Of a DNA stretch of 64,000 nt, positions 51,601-64,000 are shown in pieces (position 1 is the first letter of the stretch; the number at the start of each line of letters is the position of its first letter). The DNA comes from Archilochus colubris. Taxonomy: Eukaryota; Chordata; Aves; Apodiformes; Trochilidae. The stretch is taken from NCBI GenBank assembly GCA_023079485.1, contig CM041115.1:23118863-23182862 (forward strand), written 5' to 3'. Position numbers and translations under genes: made by a program. Below the pieces are notes generated by a model. That model searched no databases, was not told the DNA's origin, and saw only the letters and a program-made list of their open reading frames with translations.

Positions 51601-54600
51601 AGTCAAAAGCAATGAATATAATACATGTCCTCAGTCTTTCAGTTGGGCAAAGCAACAAATGCTGGACAGTATCAGATGGTGTGTAAAACTTGTATTTTTA
51701 AGCAGTACAGTTTTTGTTAGGTTAACAGCCATTTACACTGGGCAGAACTTGCCTTGACTGTCAATCTGTTTAGCTGCTGTCCTACATAAAACATTTTGAT
51801 GCTGATGCAAACAATTTTAGGGCTTCTTCATCTCTTTAACTGTACATATGCTTTTTCTACTCAGGACAAAGAAGAATGTGTTAAGTGCAAATGCTCATGT
51901 AGATAAGCAATAGATCACAAAAGGTCCCTTCTTTGATACCTATACCACAAATTAAAGTTGCCCAACAAAAATAAGCATTTGTGGGTCTTTTGCTCACATA
52001 TATATTTAGATATTTGTTGAACACCAGTAGGCTAATTAATTTTCTCAGTTACAAGAGCTTAAAAGATGGCTGATACTCCTTAGAAAAATGAATGGAAGAA
52101 TGGACTAAGTTGAGGAAAAAAATACAGTGTCAACAGGCTCTGTCTTTTTGACATCAAGCAAAAGATTTTCTTTTTTGATTTTTTGATTTTTTTCTTTTTT
52201 TCTTTTTTGAAAACAGCAAAAGAAAGGTGAACTTAATTGTATATTAAATTATACGTCAAATTTAGCAACTGAACAAAATGCTTAAACATGCTCTTAAGAA
52301 CTAAAAATATTACTTGGTGTTATCGTTCACTGTACCCTTAGGCATCATAAATTGTAACTTTCCCTGTCTGTCTGTACGCTCTCTCCTCTTGGCACTTAGT
52401 TATGAATAATTGCAAGCTTCCTTTTATCTTTTTTAACAAGGAATATTATCTCTTTCTTAGCCATATCAGATCAGAGATTGTTGCAAGGGTTATTTTCTTT
52501 ACCTGCCATTTTTACTGTGTTACTCAGCAATGTGTCTAACTATTCCCTTCTTCCTGACATTATATATAGAAGAATTGCCTTCCATTGCAATATTTTCAGT
52601 CTGCAGGCTCTTCCATCTCAGTCATATGGAAGCAATGGATTCAAACTCTAACAAGCCCTTTCAGACAAAAACCTTTGCATAGTATCTGGACTTAGGAAAA
52701 GGTCCCTGGAAACGCGTACAAATCTAATAAACAGTTTTCTTTCAAATTCCTCCCTTTCTTTTTTTTAATATATTACTTATTACAAAGTCTAACAGAACCA
52801 GTGAAGTTACTTAGGGTTGTGGTGTTTTTCAAGATCCCCTGTTTTTATCCTGCATATCTTGTTCCCCATACTCTTTACTGTATGGAGATGGCAATCTGTT
52901 CAGGAGTTTGGATTATATATTTCCTCTGTTTTTATATGGTACTGGTATCAATAGGATCAGGTGGTAGGATCCTGAAGTGCTACAGGACAATAAATAACAA
53001 TTAAGATGGTATTTCTCTATTAACCAGTTCTACAGTATACACAATATTAGACTGGGCATTGCCCTTTTACCCCTAAGATCTTGCTGTGGTTTACTGAGAT
53101 TATATCTCAATATACTTATTAAATCCTGTACCAGCTGAGATAGCTTCAGCAATCTAATTCCAGTCTCCCCTCCTTTTCTTCACTGATGCAGCCCACCCTG
53201 AGCTTTCTGTTGTTATCATCAGAACTACCAGACCAACTTAAAGTTGCCAGAGTACTTCCCTTTATGGTTAAACCACAGCAGCCATAGCCATGGCGGGTAG
53301 AGGGAAAAATGCTGGGGCTGCCCCAAGTATCTGATGGAGTTTGGATCAAGATCACGTTGCTTCTACCAGCTCACAAGTGCTGAGGTTCAGGGTTCATACT
53401 GGTGCAAGATACAGTGACTGTGTAATGGCATGGTCCAAGCTTCAATAAAATCTAGCATTACATTCTAGTAAGGGGCCAGTTTTACTGAAGACCAAAGAGA
53501 GGCACTTCCAACTCTTCAAAGGTTATCTAAGGCAAAGTATGATTGGCATGGGCTGATAAGCCACACTGAAAGCTACATTCAGTCAGCAGAGAAACCCTGT
53601 ACTCCTCTAAGTAAATGCTTCCAGCATTTCCAATTGGTTCTTTGGTAAGGTTCCAAAATACCTTTACATGACAACAATGAATTGAGCCATTTCTGCAACT
53701 GCTTTGAGGTCATAAATATGCCTGGAAGGTGCTATTCGTAAGGAAAAAAAACCCACTCTGTACCAACATCTCAGCTGAAAGTCTCCTGGCATCTTTGGTT
53801 TACTGAACTGGAAGTGAAGTGCTGTGGTTGTCACAAAGATGTCCAGCTATACTTGCCTGCAGCTGAAAGAAGGCAGTTGCCACTGTCTTGCTCACTGTCC
53901 TTGGGATCCACTGAGAGAGAGAGAAGGTCCGCTTTGCAGACATACGGTTCTGGTGGGAAATTTACCTCTGCACCAGAAAAGGCACAACATTCCTCCTGCT
54001 GCTCTGCATAAAATGAAAATCCTGTAAGAATTTAAACAATTACTCTGTTCATTTGGCTCCCTAGAAGCTGGACTTAAAGGACCACCAGGGAAGGAAAAAA
54101 AAAATCCTCTCCACAACCAGCAATAAAAATAAATTGAGGGAGGAATCCATCCACAGGCTAAGGAAAGTGTTGTGTAAATGTGGTTTTGTATTTGTCATTG
54201 TTTACTGGAAGAGATGTGTAGCCTTGCAACACTGAAAAAAAATAGCATGAGTAACAGGACAAAAGCTATGCCATTTCAGCCAAAAAGGTGACTTAAAAAT
54301 ACTTTTCCATTATTAGTACTTCAATACATTCAGTATTTACTTCCCTGCTGTTGTCATCAGTGGACTTTGTCTGCATCACAGCTAGGATTTTATTGCAACA
54401 TTTAAACTTCTGTAGAAAAGCAGATGAGTTGCTTTACTCCTAATCAGTCCATAAAGTTTTTAGAAATGTTGCAAAAAAAAATAAAATTATTAAGAGCATT
54501 AATTGTCATATACAAATACAAAATCGTTTAAATACTCTCAAACACAGAAATGGGCAGTGGAAGTGGGGATGAAGTAAACTCCTTTTCCTGTAATGCAAGG

Positions 54601-56668
54601 TGGGTACTAGAAAAGGCTTCTGAGACAGCACAGAACATTATGATTTATAAAATGAATACCACCTCTCTTCTACAGAAGAACCTATAATTGATAGCAGTGT
54701 TAATTCATAGCAGCCCAGGAACTGAACACACACTGGTGGTTAGGCTCCTGGGAAGCCTTCAATGATCATAACAGGTAAAAAAAAGACCTGTTTTGTTCCA
54801 ATATGAAAAAAAAACAACAAATTTTTTTCTGAGCAATGAGGTAATATCTTATTTCACTAGATAAGTAGTACAACACCAATGTGAGACACTAATAATTCAG
54901 GATGATGGCTACTAATTATGTTCTTGTCCAAAACCCATGTTGTAAAATCAAAAGTTGCATGAGAATAGTTATCAAACTATACTAAAATTGCTATACAAAA
55001 TCTGAAGTTATTGCAGATAAAACCAAACCAAATCAAATTACACTTTTCAAAACAAAGTAGAAGTTTTGCTGTAACAGTTGTCAGTCATAGTACTGTCTAT
55101 GTAAACAAAGATACCACAGGACAATTGCTCTTCATTCCAGTAACTGACTGCCTTTGAACTTGCTGAAATGCATCTATAAGTCCTATCTAGACCTAAGTGG
55201 GAACCAGTTTCCCTCTCCTCTGATGCCTCAAAACCCTCTCTGGTCTACTGGTATGAACTAAAGACCTTCTGAGAGAGGTATTTTTTCTTTAATCTTCCTA
55301 ATTCTAAAAGAGAGTTACACCTTCCAAGATATTTTCTTTACTCAGATGGAGGTAGAGCCTCTGCCATACTCTCACATTTCAGATTACTGACCTGACCACC
55401 ACTACTTCAGGGATAACTCTCTGGAACTTACTTTTCTTTACTTCAGTTAGAAATTTCATCCCAACAAGCCACAGTCATAAACTAAATGCAAACTATACCT
55501 ATTTCTTATAGATTTTCCATTTTGGCTATCTGGTGTGCTGGAACAACAATAGTAGAGAAGATGAATAATTTCTGAGCAGCTCAGTTCTTAATAGCTTCAA
55601 CTCTAATAATTCAAGCACTATAAATGTCTTCTCCATATTACATTTTTGCTTGACACACTGTCCAGCTAGGCTGTATTATGTTAGAGGGAATAACCAAATC
55701 AGAAATAAACACATCCTATTCTGAATCCTGATGTCACATTCATTATCAAGCTCCCAGACTCAACTGAATTTAATTCTACTGTATATCTGAGACATGGACC
55801 CAAATGCTACTGATTCACAGGAAAAGCTTTTCATATCTTGTTGGTAAGACCATGCTGAATCTGAAATATGTTTGCACAAATACCACAATTTAACCCTAAA
55901 TGAAGGGAATTTTCAGAAACACCTTATCCTCATCACTTTTTTCCATGATGCATCAGAAAGGAAGTAGGATTCTTTTGAACTAAATGCAGCTTCCACAAGG
56001 ATATTAAAAGCTGCAGCATGAGAAACTTTAAGACCAGGTCAAATTAATTTTGATTGATGATTTAGAACTAATAAAAACTAGTAACCTAAGGTCAGATTTT
56101 ACACTTTGACTGCACTGCAGCAATTCTAATAAGAATTCTTCACCTAGATGAGTGGGTCCAAATCCTGTAGTTTAAAGATGCTACATCTTAATTTCCAGAA
56201 GAAATATCCAATCTGGTCCACATGCATAATGTAAATTAAAGAAAAATTGCCTAGTTTATGTGGTTCTTTCATAGGTTAAATAATCTCCTTGGATTTAATT
56301 TTGGAAACAGAAGCACTTAAGCTGCACTTTCAGCATTAGCAAGGCAGACACTCCCAAATAACAGCTATTTCATGTACTACAATCTTCACCCAAGCTATAG
56401 CAAACTGCCCTGTGCATACTGACAGGGCAATTGCAACTCAGCCATTTCGTTGTGGCAGCATAGGCTTGATGCACGTGTTCTGCATCTCTGCTTCTAACTC
56501 CTGGCAGCCTTCATGTCCCACTGCTCTTCGAGACAGCTGCACTGGTCTACAGCACAGCTGGAGAGGTCACACTGCAAACTGTTGCCAGTCACAGTAGCTC
56601 TCCCTCCAACCCTGATGGAGTAGTATTATTAAACACCAGCATGCAGGCTGGCAGCAAAGTCTTGTGGC

Positions 56669-56686
56669 TTTTTTTTTTTTTTTTTT
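56669..56686 (+). repeat. Oligo(T) run
   Basis: This is an 18-base T run inside the long KCNN2 intron. On the minus strand it is an A run, in the sense orientation of the gene. Confidence 0.9.
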
Positions 56687-59600
56687 AAATTGGTCGGAAA
56701 CAGAAGTGCTGAGGTACTAACAGGATGACTCCTGTTCTTGCCCCTGCTGTCAGAGTGGTTCCAAAGTGTGTTTATCAATATGGTTATAGGCACTTTATAT
56801 ATATGAATATATATATGCTGGCAGTTGACTGTGCAGGAAGATCCAAATCCTTAGCTTTGCAGCATACAGTAAATGCACTACCTCACCACATAATGCTTAG
56901 ATCCATAATGAAAATTCTCACTCAAATCTTGGAACTAATCCTTGTATTTGGTGTCAGAAGAAGAATGGATTGCCACTATTTTATCTTGCATAAGGTCAAA
57001 AGCTTACAAAGATCTGTAAAAAGTATCCAGCTCATAGACAATAATTATTCATTTTCCCCTATCTTATCACACTTACCCCTTCCTTTTAATTCTATTAATT
57101 TCTACTCTGCTTCTTTAGATTTTTGCTAGGTTCATTAGACTCCTCATAAAGCAAGAAAACTGTGACAAACTACTCCAAGGCTCTTAACTCCAACATGCTG
57201 TTAAGGAGGTGGAAGTGCTGCAAAAATACAAGCAGTTCCATTTCGCGCCCGCACAAAGTGCTCCACCTGTAGCTGAGCTCAGGCTGCTGACCAGGATCAG
57301 AGAGGTCTTCTTGAATGTGCATTGACAATTACAGATGGCATCTTACAGGAGTGGACAAAACTAATAAACTGCATGGCACAGTGAAGATGACTTAGGTCTC
57401 CCCATCTCCTCTATACCCTGTTCTGGTAACTGTGAGCGCACTCATACCTCTAACCATCCATCATGCTCTCGCATGATGTAAACAGAGGCCAGAGGACACA
57501 TTTGCTGTCAAGTTTAACATCCACCTAGCCCCTAGTGATAGGGAAATCTCACTGGAAAAGCACTGAGAGGTAACTGAGTTGAGGTTCTCAGCTCAGTTTC
57601 ACTTACCTTTCTGTAAGGTGTCTCTGAATTAGTCCATGCCACTAACTCTGTACTGCAGTGTGTCAATATTTTAATTAAAGTTTCACATATTTAAGTGCTT
57701 TGCAAGATGAAATAATAAGTTGTTCCAAGTTAAATTAAAAGTTGTACATCTTTTCAGTATTTGCCTTCTTTGCTTACAGATTTCTTTGTTATTTTATAAT
57801 AATTTCTTCTAATTTCTTCTAACACATTATTTAGACTTCTTTGCTGGTTTACTCAAATTGATTCAAAATGCTTTTTTCCTTTTGGTATAATCTGAATCCA
57901 TGTAAAGATTTTCCTGTTTTCCAGGAGTGTGCATTTGTGGAATTGAAAAGTTGTCACTTGAACCAGTGCCCAAGATAGCAGCAGTCACAGTTTCAATAGC
58001 CAGCACGACGTGGTGCAGCTCCATAAAATCTCCTTCCCAGGCCGGAGCACAGCACAGAGTTCAGCCTGAGCAGTCAAACTTTCATTATACAGGAAGCAAT
58101 TCCTGAGGCAGGAGCACGAAAAGAGCCAGGACACCTGGGTTTGCCCTTCAGTGGGGTCAAGACATCGAAGGAGCCCTCCGTGAGCCACCAGTTTTGCACA
58201 GCTAGTATTAACTCTTCAGTGGTCTGTGTCACTATTCTACTAGTCACAAATATTTCTGTATATTCTCCCTTCCACTCATTTTAACAGTGACATAATTCAA
58301 AAGCAAAAACTCGGTATTTGGCGTTGGTCGCTCTTATCTGATAATGCATTTATTACTTCAGATGTATTCGCTATTTTCCCTCTTAAAATCACTGACATGG
58401 TTTAATTTTACTACTTTCATTCAACAGTTACCCTGGTGTCTCTTATGATAAGACCATCAACCACTCCCATTGAAATTAAATCAGCAAGTCTTTTCTTTTA
58501 GGATAGTATCTTTTCCACAACAAACATTAATTAGTTACAGCACAAGTTTCAGAAGAGTTGCTGGTTTAGAGAGTTATATTCAAGAACTGTGTTTTGTAGG
58601 TTAGGCTGGAGATAGATCATTATTATGTTTGAAAAACTTAAAAACATAAAAAGAAATATAAGAGCAATTTCAACATCTCACTTTCTCTCATTGCTCCATT
58701 TTTTTTCCCAAAGATGACATTTGCCAAAGCCACACTGTAGAGGTCCTTAAAAATGCAAACAGTCTTTCTATGCTGTTTTAACTATCATCATACATTAGCT
58801 ACCTGGCTCCTTTTTTTTTGTTAAGAATGCTTCTTGTTTCTGAAGGCACTATTATTCCAAGTTCATTACCTTAAGACTCTAGTTAGAGCCTTCACTGCAC
58901 TGGAGCAGCTGCAGAACTTTTACTCATAAAAAGCAGTCAAAGACATGAAGGACGAGCATCCATACATTCTATGGTTCTAATTTTTAATAGAATCTTGTTT
59001 CAGCTGTGAAGAAGAAATGCAATGTGTGCAAGTGGTAAATATCAATCAGTACTTTAGTTTTTCACCAAAGCAATGGAAAGAAAAAACACAAATATTTTTT
59101 CATCTGAATCCAGAAGTTGCTGTCATAAGCTAAGTGACAAATATATCTTATAATATTGGCCTCTGTGTGGTTCATTTACAGGTGTATAGAACAGTATGTG
59201 TAATAATACTGAGTCTGTTTTTCTTTTTTCATTTTTACCTTGTTTTCATCGTAAGTCACAAAACTACCCACAGCTATTTAGAACAGTCCAGATGCTGCTA
59301 TCATTTGTAGTAGCATAAACACAACTGTAGTGTGAAACCCACAGATAATTAGTATCAATACAGCAGGCTTTGAAGGTCTTAGATTTCTGTTACTGTATGT
59401 TTTTTGCATATAAAATGCCAAAAAGTGATGAACCATTTGAGTGAACAAAATTATCAGATATCTGCATCTTCAACTATTAGTTTCTTATGTTTAGGGAGTG
59501 CCTGAGAGGAAGGAAAGCTTTAGAACAGGATTCTGTTCAAATTCTACACATCCTGGTAGCATTATATACTGCTTGTCCTTCGTTTTCCCTAATGCACTTA

Positions 59601-60841
59601 TGACCACATTTTATTCCCTCTGGCATCAAAATCCATCTCAGAGAGGACCAAAGGCAACACCCCAGAAGATGGCAGATTTGAGCTTAGCCAACAGCCTTTA
59701 GAAAAGCCTTCTGAGTCATTCCTTTGCTTTCAGCCTGTACCTTCCAACTAAATTGCAAACTCTGGATGTAAAGATTTGCCACCACCAAGAAAATGTACTG
59801 GAACAGTCAAAGACCTCAAAACTGTCAGATGTTTAAAAAACTTACTTAGAAAAAATATTTAAACATTATAAATGTCCTGATGTATTTTACTCCTTGGACA
59901 CAAAATACACTCTTACAAACACAAAATCTACCAAAACAGCTGTTCAAAAGGAGAAACAATTTCATACAATTTGTTTTCAGCCATAATCCAAATAAACCTG
60001 TTTACCAGAGGATAGATATTGAAGCTGCAATACTTATCATCGGTAGCAAAAACTCAGAAGTAAGTATGTACCTTTCTGCTACATACAGTATGTATCATGC
60101 TCATTCTGCACTTACCATTCACAGCAACAGTAACACAGCAGTTGGCAAAAATAAAAGTTGTAGAGTCCAGAGCTTTTTTGCTTCTAATTTACTGTAGACA
60201 TGCATAAATTTCTCAGACATTTAAATAGATGACCTTACTTCCTGCCTAACTTTGACCCGATGGTGCAGTACAGAAAAATAAAAACAAGCAGAAATTAAGT
60301 ACAGTTAACAAATATATATTGAATATGCAGTGAGAAATAATTGCTGCATTCTAACAATGGTAACAAAACTTTTATAGTGAAAACTGCACTACAGAAATCC
60401 ACTTAAAGCACTGTAATGCTATGGATAGCATGTTGTTAGACATTTAAGAAATAATGTAGGAAACCATCCTCAAGCAAAAAGTTGTAGAAGAATAGTCACC
60501 ATCACATTTGTTTCTTTGTGATAACTTTACAAAACAAACCTCAGAATTGTTAGTACTGGTCTAATTGCACTTGTCCAAAGATAATGATTTGATACCTTAA
60601 CATTTGCTGAGAGACTCTACTGAAATTTTGAAGCTATGAATAACATCAAGGTGAATTTTCTTTCTCTGCATTTTACTGGGCAGCTGCTAAATTTTAGCTA
60701 AAGAAGAAAGCTGTCCATTCTGTTATCAGGAATGAAAGCCAGTGGGAATAGTACAAGTAAATATGCCAGCAAATACATATTACTTTATGACTACCACAAC
60801 TTTTGGAATTAATTGCAGCCAAATTAATCTCATATCTATTA

Positions 60842-64000
<3,159 letters not shown>

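Noticed and set aside
56725..57129. Plus-strand 134-codon ORF in the long intron
   Set aside because: No motif or family resemblance, and it lies on the strand opposite KCNN2; most likely chance.

Overview
This window is vertebrate nuclear DNA, most likely from a bird. It has no bacterial-style gene packing. It is AT-rich, almost free of long open reading frames, and carries several 5'-truncated CR1 LINEs, some with the ATTCTATG-type 3' repeats typical of avian CR1. The one protein-coding gene I can support is on the minus strand. It is the 3' half of KCNN2, which encodes the small-conductance calcium-activated potassium channel SK2.

Five KCNN2 coding exons are present, read from high to low coordinates. 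They are the pore exon (60863-61004), the second half of S6 with the start of the cytoplasmic tail (48308-48418), the calmodulin-binding-domain exon (45054-45181), a short helical exon (39854-39923), and the last exon with the stop codon (36221-36508). Every junction is GT-AG and the phases match, giving a continuous 245-residue C-terminal half of the channel. The S1-S5 exons must lie beyond position 64000. The 3'UTR runs left from 36220, and its end is uncertain.

Layout: 1 to about 34000 is intergenic DNA downstream of KCNN2. It holds CR1 fragments at 2872-3168, 5192-6895, 10763-11905, 11906-12652 and 18029-18350. It also holds a striking 300-bp polypyrimidine tandem-repeat tract at about 26583-26880 and an A/C-rich tract at 27453-27582. 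From about 34000 to 64000 is KCNN2. Its introns contain two CR1 copies, both antisense to the gene (38003-39437 and 44061-44721), LTR-like sequence at about 46330-47480 (tentative), and simple repeats.

The exons together build one functional module: selectivity filter, S6 gate, constitutive calmodulin-binding domain that senses calcium, and a coiled-coil/Arg-Ser-rich C-terminal tail. From memory, KCNN2 lies in a gene-poor region of human 5q and on the Z chromosome of chicken, which fits the long empty left flank. I saw no convincing undescribed system. The points most worth a second look are the polypyrimidine tract, the CR1 arrangement, the LTR-like block, and a possible short KCNN2 isoform starting inside the pore exon.
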